From: a virus
DNA: 29,054 bases
Strand: one strand, 5' to 3'
IMG/VR virus record: IMGVR_UViG_3300013093_000194
Coordinates: 1 to 29,054 of that record
A program made the translations under genes and the position numbers. This document shows positions 17,101 through 23,031 of the stretch, one piece after another. Under the pieces are notes generated by a model. It saw only the letters and a list, made by a program, of their open reading frames with translations. It did no database searches and was not told where the DNA came from. How positions within the stretch are numbered: the stretch's first letter is position 1; every line of letters starts with the position of its first letter.

Positions 17101-17600
17101 ATTGCTCCTGGTACAGCTCCAATACCAGCTCCAGTTACAGCACCTACACCAGCGCCAATACCCATAAAGCCAAGCGTTTCTAATATATTACCAACACCTG
17201 CACCCATTTGATATGGAAGATAATCAGTTACAACAGTACCAATTCCTTTTTTCCAAGCTTCAGATAATTCATCAGTAGGTTTAACTTCAGTCTTAGCTTC
17301 ACCGGCTTTCATGCTTTCTAAACCAGATTGCATTAAGCTTTCACTACCAAGCGCTTTACCAGCTAATACTTTAGCTCCTCCCCATACATTTTGAAGACTA
17401 CCAAGTTCATTACCAAGACCACGTGAAAAGTCAGGAGCATTTTCATCTACCTGTTTAGGTCCTTCTTGTACGGCAGGTGCTGGTGTTACTGGCGCTTGTT
17501 GTTTCTGCGAGTTTATATAATTAAGAATCTTATTTTTTGCGGCGGCGTGATCATCAGTAGCAATATCATATTGCTGGCCTTGGTATTCATAGATAGGCAT
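11193..17600 (-). CDS. 2135-aa internal virion protein with metallopeptidase motif
   Basis: The largest gene, last in the late module. The N terminus MPIYEYQGQQYDI is followed by a Pro/Gln linker and a glycine-zipper hydrophobic segment (about 147-171, GAGVGAVTGAGIGAVPGAI) that could enter a membrane. Residues about 400-830 are Lys/Glu/Ala-rich, disordered or coiled coil. A zinc-peptidase site follows: HEVGH at 893-897, with IKEFIAE (948-955) supplying a likely third ligand. The C-terminal third (about 1545-2040; YNFNFAPLNFVRDTLTNAW) resembles a large polyvalent-protein-associated domain (LPD38-like) of phage ejected proteins. This suggests a core protein injected with DNA that remodels the envelope. 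No lytic transglycosylase motif was seen. AAGG precedes the ATG. Confidence 0.88.
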   Translation of the reverse strand: MPIYEYQGQQYDIATDDHAAAKNKILNYINSQKQQAPVTPAPAVQEGPKQVDENAPDFSRGLGNELGSLQNVWGGAKVLAGKALGSESLMQSGLESMKAGEAKTEVKPTDELSEAWKKGIGTVVTDYLPYQMGAGVGNILETLGFMGIGAGVGAVTGAGIGAVPGAITGALEKSLVKKGIQIAAKDILKETTEKALLEGATKEAAKDAGKLAAEKYVADQAAKTLTELETKKAAGAAARSIGSNLGIAGSAALHGAGEVTGQAVQQAEIEGRAPTDIDMSRVVPAAIVHGVADWFAEKIGLNALDKMAGKSSGRMIQDIAKAVALTGTKEAVPETVQEIAQRYGANISLTDAEALTDYINTIGASYAMSVIPAGIGGIRTHLAGKVAETNQSDEHNNLHSTLATKVATAPVLLGPDGKPVVAPEATKEEPSIEEGEKNDGAIVEPDRTGAEVSQQQGLDTTTEGTPGTIPGSMAGTDTTQGQPRTREETQRDTLEQQAAEETKLKSALEQQAIENETVQKQSVADLEAAKKTQKNRTVTDTGQGVVVKDIKNAKPIKAVGPMTEEPSAQNYLNQNSYYGLEAPKTVNQGLENAGHDEAFDNFDSISYEKEIKPILKEKAAAINKERKAERQAILNKEGRYSASTDAEAKTAANQIKDVSPDKPLEFMPLDELVNLYRSKANTNPEIEGGDARKSAAANRKAFIDSLDPLQKKKVELAEKEAFRKEVEGTTSLGPTKSSDKRKSREAILESRKLKAEQEIKEQLAEDEAEAAAEKEIARRKPILKEGPIVQVSARVKNNIEKAINEKETTDKNGVIKSQAEKVISAIADDKEVTFGKRIATAFKDLVKTFGDLKIEFGNIKEDGQFNPENNTVTLKGEAGKYTGTRNIVETVLHEVGHYLTDHIVDNKDAYIKSLPKEKQPIVRAALNRLDNNYRYAKGKLGDKFNIPTIKEFIAETYSNPKFQEALANLETGEPMTEKVMEKQTQIVGTKEVTYNAEREREVAGPQRQYAMPKESLFQKIVRNIASVFGFEVKGEGDLKNKPTAAVTLKETLEDIARIISLPTADLKGKGISYSETKKAEDIDNGSILPNEKSNSVKEKDQPKNMAYFKKLFFTRAGWRKIGHAVQNDRIHIKHWQDINDLRNKIYYEGKDKINNIYGQLVRAPAQGMNLYKSLVEDKYQVLDKAIYDLSKATGYDIKNTLELLHNVAVGKHDYERRLIKYLKIVPLDDTKKDFTYDGKNITAADFRELAFKKLNDNTVTEAEARQLRAELDAIVFTRNSKGELAPNMKYVNEFGSSPKQVTKEGGGRAGVETNIDSNRYDVSVLSYAAAQQRIEEFHKYEHKDLVDKALNEVKKLHEVTTELNKMANYWSQPVTNHVAFYGWDNYVPLVGLAKNTEEDEMLDFDSKRMGRELQDVAHSFEGRVTESDNAILQSMTDAVRASMRAGRKDLTQSIKNAAAFDEKLNPNGQGLLPLAKVIKRITFEEKRDENILRELPREKTIFHYNEDGSIDIIELGDPKLRESIRRTFKDTNPIVDLANNLTSRLGMMHTRYNFNFAPLNFVRDTLTNAWAIGAKMGPLESARYIADIATRVVAHNSLGKALKIAALYESKDYKQIKALANSNDPVIRDMYEFIEKGGMVSYLQGLSLKSNFQQLQREVGRSGIMRNIAQLNKLVDIWTDMFEISSRSAAYAIAKRNFEGKGLTKEEASNKAVEYAKNLANFEQVGAYGKELGAVFMFFRPSATGAVSAIESIAPAFQKAEDVIKDLPPNISAADKAAFIANFNERQRNARYMASALMGLGAFAYTMSMMMAGDDDLGRNKVQNDDPGQWTRFARFFTPFSDNPIQLTWGFGLGSFAAAGAQLAMVGTGHQSFGGAMGNILAQISLDSFVPIPVSRMPIQDDPALWALDSLTPSMFRPALEFVVNKNGLGQNIYNDSQRRMGDAYLGGDNIPEIYKNIARGLFDASGGAIDWSPNSLYFLSNSYADGPGRVIESITNGIYLSAGQAEEKDLLARAKGTPLIGSFIGAVPNVDSREFSSVEKQIKEKERIYNQAKLKPEVEADYLERNPLAPELIDFYNKEVNGRLKELRQQANEVRLVQGLSPRDRTAILKSIVQEENIIKYELVQQFRAYGIKP
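16118..16288 (-). CDS. Nested out-of-frame gene, 56 aa, inside the virion gene
   Basis: This ORF lies in the +1 frame within the 2135-aa gene. Its ATG (16288) has AAGGAG exactly 6 nt upstream (16300-16295), one of the best ribosome sites in the window. The product has a natural-looking composition: helix 1 (LSLNQIELALKYLSNK), a turn WIPPPKELPELS, then helix 2 (EAWLELILLKDSLEQEKKL), ending SVIH. In the host frame the same bases encode a Gly/Thr/Gln/Pro-rich low-complexity linker (residues about 438-494), where overprinting costs little. I have a vague sense of similar small helix-PP-helix phage proteins but cannot name a family. It has no membrane segment or signal peptide. Confidence 0.6.
   Translation of the reverse strand: MTELSLNQIELALKYLSNKDWIPPPKELPELSQEAWLELILLKDSLEQEKKLSVIH
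16295..16300 (-). promoter_or_regulatory. Shine-Dalgarno of the nested ORF
   Basis: On the minus strand these bases read AAGGAG, followed by AAAAAA and then ATG at 16288: consensus sequence with ideal 6-nt spacing, inside the coding sequence of the large virion gene. Confidence 0.6.
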
Positions 17601-17608
17601 TTTGTACC

Positions 17609-20113
17609 TTAATCAAGTTTAATTACTTTTGAACTAGTATTATCCGTTTTAAATCTATCAGGCGTTAAATTATTAACAACTTTTTCTATTCTAGCTTGAT
17701 TAATTTTAATTCTATTTTCAGTATCATCAATAATTTTTTGTGCCGCTGCTACTTTGTTTTTAGCAAATTGACTAGTATTATCTTTAAAAGTTACTACATC
17801 TTTTTGTGCATCAACATAAGGTTTAGAAGCACGAGCTTTTTCTGCAGAAGAATCGGCATTTTCTTGTAACCTATTAGCAGCTAAATAATTAGTATTTTCT
17901 TTAGTAGCGCCAGCTGAAATCTTATGACCTTCAATAGTAGCAGCTGCTGCTATTTTATGTCCTTCTAAACCAACATCAGCAACATATCTCTTATCTTGAG
18001 ATTCAACAACAATCTTATTTGACTCCATCATATATTTAGCGGCTTCCATTGTTTCTTTATGTGATTCAGAATAAAGACCAAGTGCTTCAGCGCGCTTAGC
18101 TTTTGCTATTGCAGCTTTAGCATCTTCAACGGCATTTATAGCTTGATCACGCTTTTCATTATTAGATATTAATTGTGGTAAACCTTGTTGTACACCAGTC
18201 ATGGCGGCAGTTATAAATGAACCGGGGGTTGTGGCCATTCTTGCAAACATACCTGCAAAAGTTAATTTTTCATTTTTATCAAATGTTTTTGATTCACGTT
18301 CAAGGCGTTTATCTAACTTAGCAAGTTGTGCTTCACTATCATCAGGACCTAAAAATTTACGCATTTCATTGATATGTTTATCTCGTTGAGCGCTCATTTC
18401 TTCTTCAGTAAGTGGCTTAATATAACCAGGAATATTTGGATCATTTCCGTCTTTAATTGTTTTTTCTTCAGAAGCTTTAGTCGCTAATACATGTGGGTCA
18501 ACAGCGGGTTTTGGCGATACATTAGTAATAGCGCCCGGTGCAGTTTTTGCAGCTGGTGGTGGCGGCGGAGTCTGAGCTGTAGGGGCAGATGCTACATTAG
18601 CGCTCCCTTGCCAATCTTGAGTCGGATTAGTTTGTTGAGTTGGTGGCGGCACAAAAGTATTAGGATTAGCTGCTTGTTCATTTCTAGCTGAAGCTTCTCT
18701 AAATTGTTGTGCTTGTATTCTAGGATCTGTTTGACCCCAGTTTATGATTGATTTACCAGTATTAACTAAAGAATTAAATGGATTGATTATATTACTACCA
18801 GCTTCTTTAGCAAAATTACCAATGCCTTGATACATAGCTGCATCTCTTAATTGACCTGGGTACAGTTCTTTAGAATCATCTTTAACTAAGCTTTGATTGT
18901 TAGCTTCTGTAGAATCACTGAATGCAATAATTCCACCGCCAGCATATTGTGCGCCAGCACGTGCTTGAAGTATCTGTTTAATTTGATTTCTAATAGTTGG
19001 GCTTTGTGTAACGCTCATTTCTTTTTGCAAAGCGTCTGTAGGCATATCTTCTAAATCTGATTGTGTGCCGCCTATCACGCCACCAACTGCGTAACCTTTA
19101 ATACCTTTTTTAAATTCAGAAGGCAAACCACCTTTTGCTCCGTACGCACTACCTAACATAGCAGCGGTACCAGCCATACCAACACCTTGAGCTAATGCAG
19201 TAGGCGCAGCTTGATATTGTTGAGTAGTAGTAGCTTGCATTGGTAAACCACGCAACATGTTAGACATAGTACCCAACTGCATAAGCGGATACTGTTGTGC
19301 TGTAGCATAGTTCTGAATACCTTGATTGATAATCTGTTGGGCATTAGCTTGTTGCGCTGCGCCTTGTTGGGCTTGAGTACCGATAATACCTTGTTGTTGA
19401 GCTAATTGTTGCCCAGCTAAAGAACCTGCTTGACCATAACCTTGCAACCCTAATTGCGCAACTTGATTCATTTGATTTTGTGCATTACCAAAAGCAGTAT
19501 TGTAAGCATTACCAACCAATTGATTTTGAGCTAACATTTGGTTTTGTTGGTTAAGTCCTTGCATAACAGCTTGACGTCCGCCACCAAACGCACCTTGTTG
19601 TGTAGCTTGTGCTTGATTTTGTGCATTTAGTTGACCAAATTGTTGATTCTGTAAAGCTAAAGAAGGAGCTAAAGCATTTTGTATATACGGATTCATGTAC
19701 GCATTAATTGCGTTTGGATTAGTAGATTGATTTTGTAAATTTCTACCAGCCATTAAAGAACCATAAGCTGAAGCTCCAGTAATTCCAGGCATTTGTGAGT
19801 TTGATAAATTAGCAGCGGAAGATTGAGCCTGTTGTTGAAGTGGGGAAAACCCAGCAACAGCTTGTGCAGCGTTGTTATATTCTTGTTGATTCATACCAGA
19901 ATAAGGCTGGTATTGATTGAAGCCAGTTACATTACCACTTGCATCGGTATTAAATATTTGTGATTGGGTAGCATTAAGCATGTTCTGCACATACGGCTGT
20001 GCATATTCGGGTATATTTGTTTGATATACATTTGAGCTAGTTTGTTGTGGAGCTGCTGAAGTTGACCCGCCGCCACCGCCGCCACCGCCAAATAGATTAG
20101 ATATAAAACTCAT
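17609..20113 (-). CDS. Asn/Gln-rich virion protein, 834 aa
   Basis: It starts with a short hydrophobic segment and eight consecutive glycines (residues 9-16). A segment IPEYAQPYVQNMLNATQSQI and GFSPLQQQAQ follow, a signature I associate with uncharacterised structural proteins of aquatic podoviruses. Residues about 130-330 are extremely Gln/Asn/Ala-rich. Then come Gly-rich GYAVGG and YAGGGIIAF blocks, a Pro-rich linker with PPPPP, and a long charged helical C-terminal part with a near-tandem EGHKI repeat. It lies between the GNAT-like gene and the 2135-aa internal protein, so it is probably an internal or ejected virion protein. AAGGAG lies before the ATG, inside the last codons of the upstream gene. 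Confidence 0.8.
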   Translation of the reverse strand: MSFISNLFGGGGGGGGSTSAAPQQTSSNVYQTNIPEYAQPYVQNMLNATQSQIFNTDASGNVTGFNQYQPYSGMNQQEYNNAAQAVAGFSPLQQQAQSSAANLSNSQMPGITGASAYGSLMAGRNLQNQSTNPNAINAYMNPYIQNALAPSLALQNQQFGQLNAQNQAQATQQGAFGGGRQAVMQGLNQQNQMLAQNQLVGNAYNTAFGNAQNQMNQVAQLGLQGYGQAGSLAGQQLAQQQGIIGTQAQQGAAQQANAQQIINQGIQNYATAQQYPLMQLGTMSNMLRGLPMQATTTQQYQAAPTALAQGVGMAGTAAMLGSAYGAKGGLPSEFKKGIKGYAVGGVIGGTQSDLEDMPTDALQKEMSVTQSPTIRNQIKQILQARAGAQYAGGGIIAFSDSTEANNQSLVKDDSKELYPGQLRDAAMYQGIGNFAKEAGSNIINPFNSLVNTGKSIINWGQTDPRIQAQQFREASARNEQAANPNTFVPPPTQQTNPTQDWQGSANVASAPTAQTPPPPPAAKTAPGAITNVSPKPAVDPHVLATKASEEKTIKDGNDPNIPGYIKPLTEEEMSAQRDKHINEMRKFLGPDDSEAQLAKLDKRLERESKTFDKNEKLTFAGMFARMATTPGSFITAAMTGVQQGLPQLISNNEKRDQAINAVEDAKAAIAKAKRAEALGLYSESHKETMEAAKYMMESNKIVVESQDKRYVADVGLEGHKIAAAATIEGHKISAGATKENTNYLAANRLQENADSSAEKARASKPYVDAQKDVVTFKDNTSQFAKNKVAAAQKIIDDTENRIKINQARIEKVVNNLTPDRFKTDNTSSKVIKLD

Positions 20114-20473
20114 TTAAATCTCCTTAATATACACCGTGGCTTTTTCTTTGTATTCTAACAATACTTTACCCCAACCACGCCTACCAATAATCATTACACC
20201 AGCAAAATTAAGTTCTTTAGCTTTAGCTTCAACTTGATTTACTAAATCTTTAATTTGTTCTAAATTTCCACCACCTAAAATAATATTAATAAAGCGCTTA
20301 CTATTTAATTCCATAGCTTCAATTATTAACACCGAATCTTTATTACTCCATAAAGAAAACTGCCCACGTTCTAAACCACTTTTAACATCTTCTAAACTTT
20401 GCGTACCAGCATTATAGCCAAGCGCATCTTCAATTTGCGGTTTTAATCTTTCAAATTCTTCTTGCCAACTCAT
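20114..20473 (-). CDS. GNAT-like acetyltransferase-fold protein
   Basis: A 119-aa protein whose second half (VLIIEAMELNSKRFINIILG, a helix EQIKDLVNQVEAKAKEL, then VMIIGRRGWGKVLLEY) has the strand-helix-strand order of small GNAT-like proteins found among podovirus virion genes, where GR.GW..vL is typical. A clear acetyl-CoA P-loop (Q/R-x-x-G-x-G/A) is not seen, so it may be a non-catalytic assembly factor. The start overlaps the upstream gene's stop (ATGA), and the stop directly precedes the next ATG, so production is coupled. Confidence 0.6.
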   Translation of the reverse strand: MSWQEEFERLKPQIEDALGYNAGTQSLEDVKSGLERGQFSLWSNKDSVLIIEAMELNSKRFINIILGGGNLEQIKDLVNQVEAKAKELNFAGVMIIGRRGWGKVLLEYKEKATVYIKEI

Positions 20474-21873
20474 ACTTTTGGTATAAATTTATCCGTTTTT
20501 AATTGTGGTGCTTGTTTATTTTTACCTGTCTTAGCTACTCTAATTTTGTCCATCATACCGTGCAGTTTTTCTGCGCCAGCTTTAGTAGAACCGTTACCTA
20601 AATGACTGACTACATCTGCGGGCACAACAAACTCGCCGTCTGCTAATCTAGCTGGTTGTCTTTGACCAATTACTGCAGGGATATCATCACTCATGCCATC
20701 ACCAGGACCGTGTAACAAACGAGGATTACCACCAGATGCATATCCGCCAAGACTATAACCCATGATGCCACCACTAGCTGCATTTTGTGTCTGTTGAGCT
20801 TGTTGAGCTTGTTGTTGCTGTACAGATAATGGATCTGTATTTATAGTTGCGTAAGGAGAAGTTTGTTGATTTAAACCAATTCCTGCACTTGTCGGCATCC
20901 CAGCAGCAGCCATTAATTTAGCGCGTTGATATCTAGCAGCTTCAAACGGAGATAAATTTTTAGTATTAGGGTCAGTGTCAGTAACAATTCCTATATCTTT
21001 TACCCAACTTGGATCTTGGCTACTAGATTGTTGTGGCGACACCATATTTGCAAAATATTGATATTCAGCTTGTTTATCTTTTAAATCTTGATAGTTGCTA
21101 TCTTTATATCCAGCAATACCACCAGACGCATAACCTGTAGGTTGATAAGGATTTTGTAAATAGTTAGGATAAGGTGGGGTAACGCCAGGTTTAACAGGAT
21201 TTACTGTTTGCGGTGGTCTACCAGGTTGGAATGTAGAAGGGTCTAGTTTATAGTAACCTGTATTCATTGGCGCAGGTTGATTAGGCGTAGTAAAAGTTGT
21301 TGGATTATTTAAACCTAAAAGATTACTTGCCCCTAAAACGCCAAGACCACCGAGCATGTATTTTTGGCCTTTAGATAAACCAGAAAGCAATCCAGATGTT
21401 TCACCAGGACTAGCGCTAGGCGTTGCTGTTGAGCCAGGTATAAAGTCTTGTGCAGGTGCAGCATTTGCTGCGTTTGTTCCTACTTCACTACCCCATGCAT
21501 TAGCATTTAATTCTTGAGCTGTCGGTGTATAAGCGCTTTCAGCACCCATACCTGGATATAAAGCAGCGGCACGCATATTAGCAGGTATTGTTGAAGTAGC
21601 AGGTGTTGTTGGTGTAACAGTTTCATAAGCAGTATCAGCAGGACCAGCGCCTGTAGCACCAGCAATGTCAGCACCACCTAAATAAGCACCCCCTGCACCA
21701 AGCGCACCGCCGTATAACATATCTTTACCAATATTACCGCCAGTTAATGCGCCGTATAACCCACCAGCACCGGCTCCTAATAAACCACCACCAATTACAG
21801 TAGCAGCCCCAGCCCCAAGAGCGTCAGCACCGACTGCTGTACCAACAGCTGCAGCAACGTCAACGAATGCCAT
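20470..21873 (-). CDS. Glycine-zipper virion protein, 467 aa
   Basis: Residues 1-70 are nearly all Gly/Ala/Leu/Val with small-residue spacing (VGTAVGADALGAGAATVIGG), resembling glycine-zipper segments that insert into membranes. The middle is Pro/Gln/Asn-rich with three Gly-rich ASGG-type repeats (ASGGIAGY, ASGGIMGY, YASGG). The C terminus (residues about 388-467) is conserved-looking: GPGDGMSDDIPA, LADGEFVVPADVVSHLGNG, KAGAEKLHGMMDKIR. That last block recurs in uncharacterised aquatic phage virion proteins by my recall. Its place among tail and internal genes suggests a component ejected with, or attached to, the tail. GGAAGGAAA lies before the ATG. No enzymatic motif is visible. Confidence 0.75.
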   Translation of the reverse strand: MAFVDVAAAVGTAVGADALGAGAATVIGGGLLGAGAGGLYGALTGGNIGKDMLYGGALGAGGAYLGGADIAGATGAGPADTAYETVTPTTPATSTIPANMRAAALYPGMGAESAYTPTAQELNANAWGSEVGTNAANAAPAQDFIPGSTATPSASPGETSGLLSGLSKGQKYMLGGLGVLGASNLLGLNNPTTFTTPNQPAPMNTGYYKLDPSTFQPGRPPQTVNPVKPGVTPPYPNYLQNPYQPTGYASGGIAGYKDSNYQDLKDKQAEYQYFANMVSPQQSSSQDPSWVKDIGIVTDTDPNTKNLSPFEAARYQRAKLMAAAGMPTSAGIGLNQQTSPYATINTDPLSVQQQQAQQAQQTQNAASGGIMGYSLGGYASGGNPRLLHGPGDGMSDDIPAVIGQRQPARLADGEFVVPADVVSHLGNGSTKAGAEKLHGMMDKIRVAKTGKNKQAPQLKTDKFIPKV

Positions 21874-21874
21874 A

Positions 21875-22261
21875 TTAGTTTCCTTCCAATGCTAGGGTAT
21901 CTATAAACATATGTTCTAACTTTTCAATATCAGTTTCTTCGGTAGCAAATATATTCTGGAACACAACGGTTTCTAAAATATAAGCTACTTTTCTACCAGG
22001 TTTTGCTACAAATGTAGTTGGCGCTTTTAGCTCAACAACTTCACCATCTTCACTTTTTACTCTCATATGTCCTTGAAGCATGACACATAAATGTTCTGTC
22101 TTGTGAGGCTTACCAACAATCACTGCACCGGCTGGCATGGTTACTTCTCTTACATATAACCCGGGTCCAAAGTAATGTTTTTCTTTACAATCTAATTGTG
22201 GTAAAGCTCTAAGTTCTGGCAACATTGCTTCTAACTTAGTACGTTGAGTAGATAATATCAT
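21875..22261 (-). CDS. Cupin-fold protein
   Basis: A 128-aa single-domain protein with the strand pattern of a small cupin: VREVTMPAGAVIVGKPHKTEH (start of motif 1), CVMLQGHMRV, DGEVVELKAPTTFVAKPG and VVFQNIFAT. His53 and His57, with Glu56 nearby, are candidate metal ligands, and Gly64 closes the first motif, so metal binding is possible but not certain. It sits in a run of virion genes with a 20-nt gap upstream and no strong Shine-Dalgarno, so the start could be Met13 instead. Its role in the virion or in assembly is unknown. Confidence 0.75.
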   Translation of the reverse strand: MILSTQRTKLEAMLPELRALPQLDCKEKHYFGPGLYVREVTMPAGAVIVGKPHKTEHLCVMLQGHMRVKSEDGEVVELKAPTTFVAKPGRKVAYILETVVFQNIFATEETDIEKLEHMFIDTLALEGN

Positions 22262-22281
22262 TTAAATAATCATTTCGCTAG

Positions 22282-23031
22282 TTATGTTGCTTGCGTTTGT
22301 GCAGTTAAAATACCATTAGTAAATGTCATACTCCCATTTGTACCACCAGTTGTTAGCTTAGCGGTTGTAATAGTTGCATTAATCCCCACGTTTTGTGTAC
22401 TCATCGTGCCTAAACCAGAAACTTGTGTATTTGTAATCGCTATTGGAGTCTCTGATAAAGCTGTTAATTGACCTTGAGCATTAACTGTTGCACTAAGTGC
22501 TTTACTTGCAGAACCATAAGAACCTGCCGATACTGTTGTGTTTGATATGGCTACAGTTACAGGCACAGATCCGTTAAATGATGTTCCTGATAAACCCGTA
22601 CCAATGGTTAACGCATTTGTTGTATTAGAAGTTACTGTTGTTGAACCGCCTAAAGATACGCTATTGCCATTAATTGTAATTGTGCTATTCGCTAATCCTG
22701 AATTTGGAATAGTAGGCGAAGCTGTCATAGCACCCGTGCCATTACCATAAACATATCCCGTTAAAGTTGTTGCGCCTGTACCGCCCGATGCTGGGTTTAA
22801 AGTACCGCTAAGAATAACAATACCTGCTGATGGAGTACTAGGTGATAACCCTGATAAAGATGTTTGGAACGAAATGACGCTACCTGTAATAATGTTGCTA
22901 ATAGCATTGTCTACTTGATTGAAATATAAAGTTAAAATCTGTTCAAGTTGGTCCATGAATATTTTATTGTATTCTACTGGCGCAGTGGGCAACCTAGGGT
23001 TTTTACTAGTCTTTAAAACAACAGTACTCAT
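22282..23031 (-). CDS. Beta-rich tail fibre-like structural protein, 249 aa
   Basis: The N-terminal KNPRLPTAPVEYNKIFMDQL and LTLYFNQVDN segment (residues 9-42) is a virion-anchoring signature I have seen in aquatic podovirus structural proteins. The rest is Gly/Ser/Thr/Asn-rich with short repeated strands (GGTGATTLTGY, GNSVSLGGST, IGTGLSGTSF) and no Cys or Trp, typical of fibrous tail proteins. It overlaps the nozzle-like gene by 4 nt (ATGA), which suggests a physical partner of the tail nozzle. No enzymatic motif is visible. Confidence 0.7.
   Translation of the reverse strand: MSTVVLKTSKNPRLPTAPVEYNKIFMDQLEQILTLYFNQVDNAISNIITGSVISFQTSLSGLSPSTPSAGIVILSGTLNPASGGTGATTLTGYVYGNGTGAMTASPTIPNSGLANSTITINGNSVSLGGSTTVTSNTTNALTIGTGLSGTSFNGSVPVTVAISNTTVSAGSYGSASKALSATVNAQGQLTALSETPIAITNTQVSGLGTMSTQNVGINATITTAKLTTGGTNGSMTFTNGILTAQTQAT

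Noticed and set aside
12184-17211. Several + strand ORFs of 74-155 codons opposite the 2135-aa gene
   Set aside because: Ala/Ser/Leu/Phe-rich antisense translations of a Lys/Glu/Ala-rich protein; no clear start signals.
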